NCBI RefSeq assembly: GCF_020184175.1
Contig: NC_065530.1
Location: forward strand, 81,321,260-81,385,259
Direction of reading: 5' to 3'
DNA length: 64,000 nucleotides
DNA from: Aphis gossypii
Taxonomy: Eukaryota; Arthropoda; Insecta; Hemiptera; Aphididae
Positions 22,020 to 33,533 of this stretch are shown piece by piece. The notes under the pieces were generated by a model. That model worked only from the letters and a program-made list of their open reading frames with translations, did no database searches and was not told the DNA's origin. The position numbers and the translations under genes were made by a program. Positions within the stretch are counted from its first letter, which is position 1. Each line of letters begins with the position of its first letter.

Positions 22020-22830
22020 GAGACAACGCAGGAGGAGAAATTATCTGAGTTATGTTTATTGTATTCATTTCCATTGACAATTGTGGAAGAAAATGTAAAA
22101 ACTGAGCAATTACTTGAGTTGTCTTCATTATATTCATTGCCAGTAAAATATTTTGAATATGTCGTACTAGTTTACGGGCTAGCTGTTGAGTTTAGAAAAT
22201 AAGCATTTTATTTAAATAGCGCTTGCAATTTTTTTTCACCATCATTACATCATTTATGCTATTTGTCAAAAACAACGGAAATGCGTGTACAGAAATACTG
22301 ATGCCGTTACATTTCAGTACTGATTTCTTACACACAACACAATTAACATACGTTTTCTATGATTTACCAATTATAACTTTTATATTTTTACTTTTGGGAT
22401 AAAATGTTTGTCTTATAAAAATAAGTTGTTATAAATTGTCGGTTCAGCATCAGGATAAAGTACACGTTTCTCTATATCGGATTTCAAACATGCTAGTGAA
22501 AATTGAAAAAAAACGTCAGGTTAAAATGGTGTCATAAGACAAAAGTCCAGTTTTTGACCAGGATTACACCAACTTATGAACAAATTCTTCATGATCCCTA
22601 CTTTTGATTACATTTTTGTCAATAACCACCCTTCTACATAATATGACTATTAATGTTAACAAATCCATTTTTTTTTCTATGTTCTTAATTAATTTTACCA
22701 TTTTGATCATTACAAAAATAGCAACACTAATTATTAAGGTTAAAGAAAAATAATTAATGCTATTAACTTATACTCTTACTGAAGTTGTTATTTTAAACAA
22801 ACTAACTTCAAACTAAGTTAGAAATTCGGC
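22020..22830 (-). repeat. Zinc-finger repeat unit R, copy A (truncated)
   Basis: This is the second, shortened unit of a head-to-tail dimer on the minus strand. It matches copy B from 23,290 to 24,085 at high identity. Coding-like blocks in the minus direction include MVKLIKNIEKKM, CVVCKKSVLKCNGI and a Ser/Asn-rich stretch, with stops between them. The unit breaks off near 22,020 and runs into unrelated sequence. Confidence 0.75.
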
Positions 22831-22979
22831 AAATCTTAGAAAATCTTATATCAATCTTAATTATTTCTTATAGGATATTTTTACATACTTTTTTTTTTTG
22901 GTTAATTCTGAATGTGCGTTATGTATTTATGATTGATTATATTTGAATTTCGTTAAATGATTCGATACACAAAACACAG

Positions 22980-24090
22980 ACGAAAATACCAGAAAACATA
23001 CATGAATCTTTATACTTGTGTTGGTCCATTTTGCTCCTGTAAGGAAATATTTTGTTACACGTCCCGCATACCATATCATTATCATTACGGTGACGACGGT
23101 TATGCATTTTGTATTGCTTAAAAGTTTTTAAGAATAATCTACTTAATGGAATTACACACGATTAAAACTTACCTGAATTAGTATAAACTCTATTACTCAT
23201 TATATTAATACATGTGTTATATGCAAAGGTCAGCATATTAGAGAGAGTATTCTTCATTTTATTAATTTCCATTAATGATTGTGGAAGATACTGAAGTAGT
23301 TGAGCAATTATCTGAGTTATGTTTATTGTATTCATTTCCATTGACAATTGTGGAAGAAAATGTAAAAACTGAGCAATTACTTGAGTTGTCTTCATTATAT
23401 TCATTGCCAGTAAAATATTTTGAATATGTCGTACTAGTTTACGGGCTAGCTGTTGAGTTTAGAAAATAAGCATTTTATTTAAATAGCGCTTGCAATTTTT
23501 TTTCACCATCATTACATCATTTATGCTATTTGTCAAAAACAACGGAAATGCGTGTACAGAAATACTGATGCCGTTACATTTCAGTACTGATTTCTTATAC
23601 ACAACACAATTAACATACGTTTTCTATGATTTACCAGTTATAACTTTTATATTTTTGCTTTTGGGATAAAATGTTTGTCTTATAAAAATAAGTTGTTATA
23701 AATTGTCGGTTCAGCATCAGGATAAAGTACACGTTTCTCTATATCGGATTTCAAACATGCTAGTCAACATTGTAAAAAAACGTTAGGTTAAAATGGTGTC
23801 ATAAGACAAAAGTCCAGTTCTTGACCAGGATTACACCATCATATGAACAAATTCTTCACTATCCCATCTTTTGATTAAATTTTTGTCTTTAACCACTCTT
23901 CTACATAATATGACTATTAATGTTAACAAATCCATTTTTTTTTCTATGTTCTTAATTAATTTTACCATTTTGATCATTACAAAAATAGTAACACTAATTA
24001 TTAAGGTTAAAGAAAAATAATTAATGCTATTAACTTATACTCTTACTGAAGTTGTTATTTTAAACAAACTAACTTCAAACCCAATTCTTG
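22980..24090 (-). repeat. Zinc-finger repeat unit R, copy B (complete)
   Basis: In the minus direction the unit begins near 24,090. An intron-like acceptor is followed by a Met-rich start, then the paired-Cys block (CVVCKK), then the Ser/Asn-rich block. Next is an exon end with GTAAGT at about 23,170, an acceptor near 23,130, and a zinc-finger exon with MHNRRH and the C2HC finger CGTCNKIFPY...H...C (about 22,990-23,125). The full period to copy A is about 1.26 kb. Frame breaks are present. The unit is probably a fragment of a larger protein gene in the same mobile family as the polymerase relic, which is inference from position. Confidence 0.7.
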
Positions 24091-24119
24091 CAAATCTCAG
24101 AAAAACTATTTCTACATAT

Positions 24120-24860
24120 GTCTCTTAATGATAACCTAACGGAAACCCAAAATCCTCATAAAACATTTCAATAAATTTTATAATACCATCATCATCTGTA
24201 AATTCCATAAGGCTTAAATTATACTAGCAGAACTCAAAAGAATCTGCTACAGATTGATTATATAGTTGATTTTCTATAGGCGTTCAAACAAATTAAAATT
24301 TATCAAATGATTATCACTGTCAGGGAAAGTATCTTTATCGCCAAAAGTATTACGTGCTAACTTCACCATATGTACTGGTTCTAAAAATACAAGTATATTG
24401 TCAAATTTAGTATTTAACGTGTTAATATTGAAGTCACAAATTAGAAGCCGGGCCATGGTCAAATTTGAGAAACAGCTGTCATATGTCAAGCTTACTACAA
24501 AAAACCCAGTATCGTATATTTAATGCAGGATTATTTAATTCAGCTTTTTGAGATCCTTTTAAACTAGTTCTTAGTAAATATCCAATAGGTATTTTCCAAT
24601 TTTCGTTAATGGACACTTACATGTATACCACACATTCTTTTTCCTCTTCTAAATTATGATTATTTATACCAGTTCCCAAGTACACTCTACCATAGTAATT
24701 CATACCGTCATCTTGTGCTGCTTAATTGATACTCTATCCAGTATTAAGCTACGGATTATAGCTACTTATGGAAATTATACTTTCAATGTAAGTGTTTTTA
24801 TTGCTTCACTGATAAATCTATGCTTAGCATCAAAAGGCGAATACTAATTTGCGTATTTGT
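24120..24860 (-). pseudogene. P-element/THAP9-type transposase relic
   Basis: Blocks along the minus strand follow the RNase H-like core of P-superfamily transposases. First is LILDRVSIKQH near 24,714-24,752, the first catalytic Asp region. Then come YYGRVYLGTG and NENWKIPIGYLL at about 24,570-24,690. The open frame 24,274-24,489 contains LEPVHMVKLARNTFGD, where the family usually has Asp in place of this Glu. Finally FTDDDGIIKFIEMF lies near 24,165-24,205. Several shifts separate the blocks, so it is inactive. No THAP domain is securely placed; the paired-Cys block in the neighbouring R repeats is a weak candidate. Confidence 0.75.
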
Positions 24861-26186
24861 GTACATGCAAAATATTATTGAATTACTTCCAGACATAATT
24901 GTAAGCTTTATCTGAAAATAAATTTAAGGCAAAGCAAATTGCTAAACAGCAGGGCTCTACTTCTTAGAAACTTTATGGATAGTGTTTTTTTCATACCAAT
25001 TTGTTATTATGTTTTTGTGTTTACCATACGATTCCAATAGAATATCAGAAGCATTATAACTAAAAAGGATTTCTTGTCTTGAATATGAAATTATTGTTTT
25101 TAATGAAGCTGATTTTTTATTTGCTTGTCTTTTCAGCAGATATAGACAATTGTTCATGATCAATATCGTTAGTACGCAACCAAAATTAAATTTAAATGTT
25201 TATATCAAAATATCGCATTAAAATCGTATTAAAACACCATGGATACAATATAATTATAAGTGCAATTCAATAACATTTACTGGAGAATTTTTATGTAACC
25301 ATCAGAATCAATATTAACAGCATTTTCAATAATGAATACTGGAAGATATATCTATATCTCTAGTGAAATGATTGACATGATGTCTACACCATCTAACCCA
25401 ACTCCTAACAATCAACTAGAGACAGTTTACACGCACGCTTATTTCTGATGTACAGTTTAAGAGAAAATCTGAACGAATTTTGGATTAGTTTGACGTGATA
25501 GACAAATGAAATACAATCAATGAACAATCTATATATATTATATGTAATATAATATGTATATTTGATATATACATATTTTTATTGTTTTACAAAAATGAAT
25601 CATAAGACAATACTGGTTTAATCCGATAGATGTGATTCAAAAAAGTACAACAGTTGATTATCGAATCTATGAATTCAATGTACATTTTTTTCAGGAGGTC
25701 ATAATAAGACAAAAAACTAATAAATGAGTACATAAAAATAGATATATTTAGATAAGACAATTTCTTTTAAAACTTATAATTTAAGTGTCACGATTGTGAA
25801 GATATTTTAAATATGTACCTATAATTTTGAACTAAGACAAATTTTTTGTTTTTATTTACTACATAGTACATTGTTGTTTAAATTAGTGACCTATCAAGAT
25901 ATGTATGGTAAACTAAATGGTTTTTTGCTATACGTATTATAGTGCTAAATGTGACTAGTGTATATTATACAAATTACTTAAAATTATTTTGAATTATTCA
26001 TATGTTCAAATAAGTTTAAAAAAAGTTGCTTCTGTATAAATAACCTTATAAAATATAACTAAAAGTCTTTAAAAGTTAGATAGTTATAGGTATGTACTAA
26101 TTTGTTTATAACACTCTCAATACATAAATTTATTAGCCATAAGTAATAATATTAGAAATAACTTAGGTATAAATTGATATTCAACA
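24861..26186. other. AT-rich spacer in the centre of the inverted cluster
   Basis: An open frame at 24,957-25,163 (minus) could be an extension of the transposase relic but shows no motif I can place. The rest is AT-rich, with several scattered copies of the word AAGACAA and no recognisable gene. Confidence 0.35.
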
Positions 26187-26399
26187 TTTTTTTTTTTTTT
26201 ATTGTACTCGACGCCTATTTGGCAGAATTTCTAATGGGCATTCGTAGGTTTCTGCCATGCTCGAGGTGGGGGATGGCAGCATCTCTCTTCAGACACCATG
26301 ACTTGCCCGAACAGTGGTGCCGTCTGTGACCGAGGATCGAACCGGTGACGGTGTGCATAGCAACCGACGCCTTAGAACACTCGGGTACTTCATCCCCAT
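26187..26399 (-). mobile_element. tRNA-derived SINE, second copy
   Basis: Read on the minus strand it starts TGGGGATGAAGTACCCGAG, has TCTAAGGCGTCGGTTGC (box A region) and the B box GGTTCGATCCTC. It shares the body with the copy at 12,347 (GGCAAGTCATGGTGTC, ATTCTGCCAAATAGGCGTC) and ends in a poly-A tail (T-run 26,187-26,200). It is diverged from the first copy by many substitutions and small indels. No clear target duplication is visible. Confidence 0.85.
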
Positions 26400-26830
26400 T
26401 TGATCGTTTTAACTTACAGAATTTTGGTTCGTGCCAGAGGTAACGATCTGTGTGTATAGGTTTGTTTTTATCGTGGAAGAAGGTTAGTTTGTGGTTGGAC
26501 ACGTGTAAATGTAGCAAGGTTTTTACCACTTAAAACCCCGACTCCGTCCCCATATTAAACATGATTGATCGTTTTAACTTACAGAATTTTGGTTCGTGCC
26601 AGAGGTAACGATCTGTGTGTATAGGTTTGTTTTTACTGTAGAAGGATAGTTTGTGGTTGGACACGTGTATATGTGGCAAGGTTTATTACCACTTCAAACA
26701 CAAGGTGGTCACCCATCCGGGAACAGTGGCAGAGGCCGGAGCTTACTCTCAATCACGTTACGTGATTAATCGCCTGTACCGCACCACGCCAAGCCAAATA
26801 TTAAAGCAACATTATATGCGAACAGTGTTT
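26400..26830. repeat. Two tandem repeats followed by a 5S-like sequence
   Basis: A segment beginning TTGATCGTTTTAACTTACAG (26,400) is repeated from about 26,569. The copies share GTGCCAGAGGTAACGATCTG, TGTGTATAGGTTTG and GTTGGACACGTGTA. After the second copy comes GGTGGTCACCCATCC (26,703-26,717), then GCTTACTCTCAATCACG. These resemble the reverse complement of 5S rRNA at matching relative positions. The rest is too diverged for a 5S gene call. The first copy ends with a SINE-head-like CCGTCCCC, so the unit may itself be retroposon-derived. Confidence 0.4.
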
Positions 26831-28150
26831 AAACAAATTAGTAGAAAATAATAAGACATTCATAAGCTCAAAGTGATTGCTTTTGTATGAACGATTTTTT
26901 AAAATATAGACTTTAAAAAGTTATAAATTTTATAATTTTATTATACAAACCAACCAAAAACGATAAACGTAAATATTTATTAATTAAATTGTTGAATTCT
27001 ATGGAGAGATTGCCCATGAATCAGAAATTAAGTATATTAGCAAATCTAAATATTAAGGTGCTAAAATTTGCTGAAAATAAAAATCTATCAACAAACTTTA
27101 AAATATCAATAAAAAGGATATAATATAATGAAAAAACTTATGTCACATTTATTTTGAAGTCCTAGACAGGTACAAATTTTCAATTACTTTTGGTCTAAAT
27201 AAACATTTTCCTTTATTCCAATTAGTTACCATACATTTAAGAAAATAGATCATATCCTACAACAGTTTAAACTTAAATCTATAGTCTAAGTAAAAATTAA
27301 ATAACTGAATAATACGATACATATTGAATTATGATGAAAAAGCTAGTTTGATTTGTTTGAAATTTTAAATCTTATAGACAGGTATAAATGTACAATGACT
27401 GAGACTAATTAAACATTTTCCTTTATTCTAACTTATAAGTTACCTATCAGACATATTAGGTATACTTCAATAAACGATTGTTAAACTGATTGAAAAAATA
27501 TATCATATCCTTTAACAGTTCTAATATAAATATGATATCAAACACCCTTTAATTATATATAGAAATATTCATATCAAATTATCGATATTGCATTTGCTGA
27601 TGTCAATTGTAAGTTTATAACTAATGCAAGCATTTTCAGACAATAACAGCCAGTAAGCAAACATTTAAATGCACTAACTACGATGACTTACTAACTACGA
27701 TAAATATATCAACTTGATTGAAATAAATAATAATTAGATATGTATTTAAATTTCGTTTAACTTTTAAGTTTTAATACAAAATATAATATATCAACTGACA
27801 ACCACATATCCGTGGTGGTGCCTAATCATTTATCAATCATCACTTTTAGTATCATATTGAGAAACTAATATGGTATGTATATATATTTATGGTATAAGAC
27901 CTAAATTCTATTATTTATGTTATCAAAGTCTAAAAGAATTAAATATCACTATAATCCATTAAGATGCCTCGTGTTTATATGCTGTGTAAAAAACTAAGGA
28001 TCGATAATATTCTATTAAGATTTAATATAAAGAAATAACTATAATCTCGTACCAACAACCTGCTACAGTACACTTATAAACTTAAAATAATCTTATTTAT
28101 TTTCATATATAATATACTGGCTTGTTTATTAACAGAGATTATAATACAAG
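26831..28150. other. AT-rich spacer
   Basis: No gene, no long open frame and no repeat boundary that I can support. Composition is uniformly AT-rich. Confidence 0.4.
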
Positions 28151-29480
28151 ATACATTATTATTTATTTACCTTAATCAGTGTTAATATTTTTCTAGTGAT
28201 CAAAATGATAGAATTAATTAAAAAAATAGAAAATAATATGGAAATGTTATCGTAAAGAAGCATTGATCTAAGAGTGGTTTGTTTAAAATAACAACCTAAG
28301 TAAGAGTATAAGTTAATAGCATAAATTATTTTTCTTTAACCTTAATTAGTGTTATTATTTTTGTAGTGGTCAAAATGATAAAATTAATTAAGAACACAGA
28401 AAAGCACATGGATATGTTTAAGATAAGAGACATTTTATGTAGAAGGGTGGTTATAGACAAAAATTTAATCAAAAGTAGGGATCATGAAGAATTTGTTCAT
28501 ACGTTGGTGTAATCCTGGTCAAGAACTGGACTTTTGTCTAATGATATCATTTTAACCTAACGTTTTTTTTCAATTTTCACCAACATATTTGAAATCCCAT
28601 ATAAAGAAACGTGTACTTTATCCTGATGCTGAACCGACAATTTATAACAACTTATTTTTATATGACAAACATTTTATCCCAAAAGCAAAAATATAAAAGT
28701 TATAACTGGTAAATCATAGAAAACGTACGTTAATTGTGTTGTGTGTAAGAAATCAGTACTGAAATGTAACGGCATCAGTATTTCTGTACACGCATTTCCA
28801 TTGTTTTTGACAAATAGCATAAATGATGTAATGATGGTGAAAAAAAATTGCAAGCGCTATTTAAATAAAATGCTTATTTTCTAAACTCAACAGCTAGCCC
28901 GTAAACTAGTACGCCATATTCAAAATATTTTACTGGCAATGCATATAATGAAGACAACTCAAATAATTGCTCAGTTTTTACAGTTTCTTCCACAATTATT
29001 AATGGAAATATATACTATAAACACAACTCAGATAATTGCTCAACTTCTTCAGAATCATCCACAATTGTTAATGAAAATTAATACAATGAAGAATGCTCTC
29101 TCTATGATGGTGACCTCTACATATAACACATGGATTAATATTATGAGTAATAGAGTTTATTCTACTTCAGGTAGGTTTTATTCATGTGTAATTCCATTAA
29201 GTAGATTATTCTTTAAAACTTTTAATCAATTCAAAATGCATTACCGTCGTCACCGTAATGATAATGATATGGTGTGCGGGAGATGTAACAAAATGTTTCC
29301 TTACAAGAGCAAAATGCGCAAACAAAGTATAAAGATTTTTGCAAGTTTTCTGGTATGTTTGTCTGTGTTTTGTGTATCGAATCATTAAACGAAATTCAAA
29401 TATAAGCCATCATAAATAAATCACGCACATTCAGAATTAACCAAAAAAAAAAAAAAATGTATGTAAAAATATCCTATAAT
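28150..29480 (+). repeat. Zinc-finger repeat unit R, copy C with partial leader copy
   Basis: This is the plus-strand counterpart of copy B. A partial unit (about 28,150-28,260, TTTTTCTAG then ATCAAAATGATAGAATT) precedes a full unit starting near 28,285. It encodes MIKLIKNTEKHM followed by RDILCRRVVIDKN, then CVVCKKSVLKCNGI and the Ser/Asn-rich block. The 149-codon open frame at 28,939-29,388 runs into a zinc-finger stretch (MHYRRH, then CGRCNKMFPYKSKM). The exon-intron boundary seen in copy B (TCAG|GTAGGT here) is read through in that open frame. Frame breaks make it a relic. Confidence 0.7.
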
Positions 29481-29539
29481 AAATAATTAAGATCGATATA
29501 GGTTTTTCTGAGATTTTCCGAATTTCTAACTTTGTTTGA

Positions 29540-30250
29540 TGTTAGTTTGTTTAAAATAACAACCTAAGTAAGAGTATAAGTTAATAGCATTAATTATTTT
29601 TCTTTAACCATAATTAGTGTTATTATTTTTGTAGTGGTCAAAATGATAAAATTAATTAAGAACACAGAAAAGCACATGGATATGTTTAAGATAAGAGACA
29701 TTTTATGTAGAAGGGTGGTTATTGACAAAAATGTAATCAAAAGTAGGGATCATGAAGAATTTGTTCATAAGTTGGTGTAATCCTGGTCAAAAACTGGACT
29801 TTTGTCTTATGACACCATTTTAACCTAACGTTTTTTTTCAATTTTCACCAACATATTTGAAATCCCATATAAAGAAACGTGTACTTTATCCTGATGCTGA
29901 ACCGACAATTTATAACAACTTATTTTTATATGACAAACATTTTATCCCAAAAGCAAAAATATAAAAGTTATAACTGGTAAATCATAGAAAACGTATGTTA
30001 ATTGTGTTGTGTGTAAGAAATCAGTACTGAAATGTAACAGACTCAGTATTTCTGTACACGCATTTCCATTGTTTTTGACAAACAGCATAAATGATGTAAT
30101 GATGGTGAAAAAAATTGTAAGCGCTATTTAAATAAAATGCTTATTTTCTAATTTCAACAGCAAGTCCGTAAACTTCTACAGCACCTTCCACATATTTTAC
30201 TGGTAATGAATATAATGAAGACCACTCAAATAATTGCTCAACTTCTTAAC
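29540..30250 (+). repeat. Zinc-finger repeat unit R, copy D (truncated)
   Basis: This is the second unit of the plus-strand dimer, starting 1.26 kb after copy C and nearly identical to it through the paired-Cys block. It ends abruptly near 30,245 within the Ser/Asn-rich block, close to where copy A ends in the left dimer. That similar truncation supports duplication of the whole dimer by inversion. Confidence 0.7.
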
Positions 30251-31330
30251 TATAGGTAAAAAGTGAAAGTGTTCGGCACATATCTTCACCCCAAAAAACT
30301 GGTTAAATGACACCTATGACTATAATGAAACGAAATAAACGCAGTCTACCTCCTGTTGACGTTTTGTTAGGTTATCTACATTTCTATGAATTGAATATGA
30401 ACACGTGATTCGGGAAGTTGATGCACGGTCGTTAAATTTTTCAATATCGGTTCCTCGTAAGTTGGAACGTTATTATATTATATTATATATGTTTTGTATA
30501 GTGAAGGTTATTATTTAATATTTATTAATATTTGTGACATAATGATTTATATAAATGTTTTGATTGAATTTTATTTCAAATGATTTAACTGTAATATATT
30601 TTGTTATATATTTTATAATTATTTTTTAATTTATATATATTTATTGTATATATTTTAATATTTTGTTATTTTTGTATATTATTTGTAAATATGTAAAAAA
30701 AGTTAATGCTGGACATTAACGAATTAATAGTTAAAAATAGGTACATTAAAAATGTATTAAGTATTAGAAATTAATGTACACTCTTTCCTTTTAAATTAAA
30801 TACATCAAGTAGGTAAGATATTGTGAGTTAGATTAAAACACTAAAAATTGTATGTAAACATTAATTTTTATTGTATAAATTTAAGTATTTTACGTATTTC
30901 CATCACAAGAAGATACTTTGCTTAATGGAGGTTAAGTGATTTAAGTAAGTTAGGTAAGTCTTTTAAGTTAGGTTAATGTTAAATCGACAAATTAATTTAA
31001 TCTAACAATTTATGTTAATAAAACTATTATAAAGTTTATAAAAGATCGACATATTAGGTTATTTTCTCTCGCGGAAGTAATGCGCAAGCAGTCCCCGTGG
31101 CGTCTTCGATTTAAACCGCAAAAAAACAAAAAAAAAAGGTTATATAAAAAACAGTTTAATAGGAATATTAAGAATACAATTTTATTATTATATTATTTCT
31201 TAAGAAACAGAGAAAACATACATATACCTACTATTAATAGTAAAATTAAAATCAGAACGCGTATTGTTCAAGTTCAACAATAATATTTTATGAACTATTA
31301 ATTGTTCTCATCAAACATATTATAGTATTC
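30251..31330. other. AT-rich DNA
   Basis: No supported gene. The open frame at 31,080-31,283 is Lys/Arg/Asn-rich from poly-A codons and has no domain. TATA-rich stretches dominate 30,470-30,700. Confidence 0.4.
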
Positions 31331-31368
31331 TGAATGATTTAATCGAACAAGTAGTTAAAAATAAAGTA

Positions 31369-31599
31369 ATGGATAACAATGAAACCAAACAAAAAGAGGA
31401 AACGTCAGTTCAACCAAATGAGCTTATTCTGAGTAAGCTATTCAAGCAGGAAGTTCAAAATGAGAGTGACACGATGGACAATGAAACACAATATATCGAT
31501 AATATGCCCAATCCCTCAAATGACTTAGTTCCTGATTTAGTTATCAAACAAGAAGTTGAAGATGATGGTTACTTAAACAATTATAATGTTTTAAATTAA
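31369..31599 (+). CDS. Acidic protein fragment with two KQEV motifs
   Basis: A 76-codon open frame reads MDNNETKQKEETSV and continues highly acidic. It has FKQEV and VIKQEVEDD, each fitting the sumoylation consensus (hydrophobic-Lys-x-Glu). Such acidic leaders are common at the start of insect C2H2 zinc-finger proteins, but no finger follows here. A second copy with deletions lies at 33,343-33,533, so this is repeat-borne. It could be a coding exon of the zinc-finger/polymerase element or a fragment of a host gene carried by it. The function is unknown. Confidence 0.4.
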   Translation: MDNNETKQKEETSVQPNELILSKLFKQEVQNESDTMDNETQYIDNMPNPSNDLVPDLVIKQEVEDDGYLNNYNVLN

Positions 31600-32214
31600 A
31601 TTAAAAAGAATGTGAAAAGTTAAATATTATAATTTTAAATAATGTAATACAATTGTAAAAACACCGTATTACTCAAATAATAATTTAAATCTCTGAAACA
31701 ATGCTTAGCTGTTATATATGTAAGCGATTTAGAAGTTCTTAATCAAAATTGCAGAATATTATGTTCCACAAGTAATTACCTTTTTAATTTTAACTAAACA
31801 CTTAGGTAACTATTCTTTAGTCAATTGAAGGGTGGCCAGATTTGCAAATGGCTGAATGTATACTATGTAATCGTTGAAATGTTATTTAGTTTTCCTACTA
31901 ATCAGACAATAATATATAAATAGTATGATTTTGTCATAGAAAATGGGTTAAAGGTATAAGGATAATATCAATAAGAATAGTATATTGTGTTCAAGTCACT
32001 TTGATGAATCTCTGTCCTCGTACCTAAAAACACTAGACATCTTAACATCTATGCAAAAATATTGTTCTTAATATCACAACATCTAGAGTGATAAACGTAA
32101 GTTTTTAATAACATTGAATAATTCAAGTATTATATGTATAATTGTACTACTTAAATACTTAATTAAAATAAAAGCATATTAAATTTGAATAAAATAAGGT
32201 AAAATACTAAAATA

Positions 32215-32790
32215 ATGCAGACACATAATAAGCCTATGAGCTATAGGTTTCTATCAGATGATGTTCCGTTAGATTTAATCAATAAATTTTATATTCCAAT
32301 TTCCCAAGTCATTCGTCATAGTGAAATTGGTAAACAGGATGTTGCAAAAAATTTTGTTGGAAGTATTTTTGAAGTGGTTTGGAAAATCGAAAAATTACTT
32401 AAAACAAATATTCCAATCATTATGAGTGACAATGATATGCATAGGCATAATTCTAATACACGTGGTCGTTTCTGTAATCAAAGTTTCAATACAATGGAGA
32501 AAGTTCGCGATCATTGTCACCTGACTGGAAAATTTCGTCAATCGTTATGTTCTAAATGTAACATTAGTTGACATCAACTGGAACTTGTACCATGTATTTC
32601 CACAACCTGTACAGCTACGATGCGCACTTTATCGTAACTTAACTCGGTTATGATGCAAAGACAATATATGTTATTCCAAATACTGTAGAAAAATTTACTT
32701 CGATTTCAAAATACATAAGTAATTCTTTAACCATAAGATTCATAGATATGATAATGTTTATGGCATCAAGCTTATCCTCGCTTTTATTAT
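32215..32790 (+). pseudogene. Polymerase fragment in opposite orientation (exonuclease part)
   Basis: An open frame from 32,215 to 32,571 matches the minus-strand relic around 19,100-19,400. It includes the IPIIM block and the zinc segment with RFCNQSF, DHCHLTGKF and CSKCN. This copy keeps the Cys and His residues better than the main relic. After the stop, FHNLYSYDAHF follows near 32,610-32,645 in another frame. VIPNTVEKFTSISKYISN and FMASSLSSL then run to about 32,790. Neither motif I upstream nor any palm sequence downstream is present. It is directly followed by a partial R unit. Confidence 0.75.
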
Positions 32791-32799
32791 TTTTAAATT

Positions 32800-33034
32800 A
32801 ACCTTAATTATTGTTACTCTTTTTCTAGTGATCTAAATGATAAAATTAATTAATAACATAGAAAAACACATAAATATGTTATCGTTAAGAGACAACTCAG
32901 ATTATTGCTCAACTTCTTCAGAATCTTCCACAACTGTTAATGGAAATGAATACAATGAAGAATACTCTAATATGCTGACCTCTACATACAACACATGTAT
33001 TAATATAATGAATTTTGTGCATCCTAACCTATGA
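32800..33034 (+). repeat. Partial R unit, copy E
   Basis: It begins with the TTAACCTTAATTA...TTTTTCTAG leader and ATGATAAAATTAATTAAT start seen in copies C and D. It then jumps to the Ser/Asn-rich block (DNSDYCSTSSESSTTVNGNE) and ends near 33,030. The middle of the unit is deleted. The repeated reading NGNEYNE in this frame suggests this is the true frame of the Ser/Asn block. Confidence 0.65.
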
Positions 33035-33309
33035 ACTTGTAAGCATTTTGTTTTTCCGTCGACGTATTGAACATTCTCGCGTATAAATCAAAAGTTTCGT
33101 CGATTTCATAATGTCTCGGCTTTTTATTGTTGTCAAATTTAAAAAGCTAACACAAGCGGAGATCTTCAAATAAACTGACAAAAAGCAAAAAAAAAGAAAC
33201 AGAGAAAGAACAGAGAAAGTATAAACCTGAAAAGAAATTACGCATGGAGAACAATATAACTCAAGAAAAATAAGAAAAGTCTATTCTACCAGATAAGCAT
33301 ATTCCAAGT

Positions 33310-33533
33310 GAGTTAATCGAACAAGTAGTTCAAAAGAAAGTAATGGATAACAATGAACCAAACAAAAAGAGGAAACGTCAGTTCAACCAAATGAGCTTAT
33401 TCTGAGTAAGCTAATCAAGCAGGAAGTTCAAAATGAGAGCGACACGATGGACAATGAAACACAATATATCGATAATATGCCCGAATGACTTAGTTCCTGA
33501 TTTAGTTAAAAATAATGATGATTTGAATAAATA
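33310..33533 (+). pseudogene. Second copy of the acidic KQEV fragment
   Basis: It matches 31,337-31,580 from TTAATCGAACAAGTAGTT onward, with a missing base after ATGGATAACAATGAA that breaks the frame and an internal deletion before GACTTAGTTCCTGATTTAG. Upstream (33,180-33,260) is a Lys/Glu-rich stretch not present in the first copy. Confidence 0.55.

Noticed and set aside
26215..26529. 104-codon frame on the minus strand
   Set aside because: It spans the SINE and a tandem repeat, so it is a repeat-derived chance frame.
31080..31283. 67-codon Lys/Arg-rich frame
   Set aside because: Driven by poly-A codons; no motif and no homologous copy with the second KQEV fragment.
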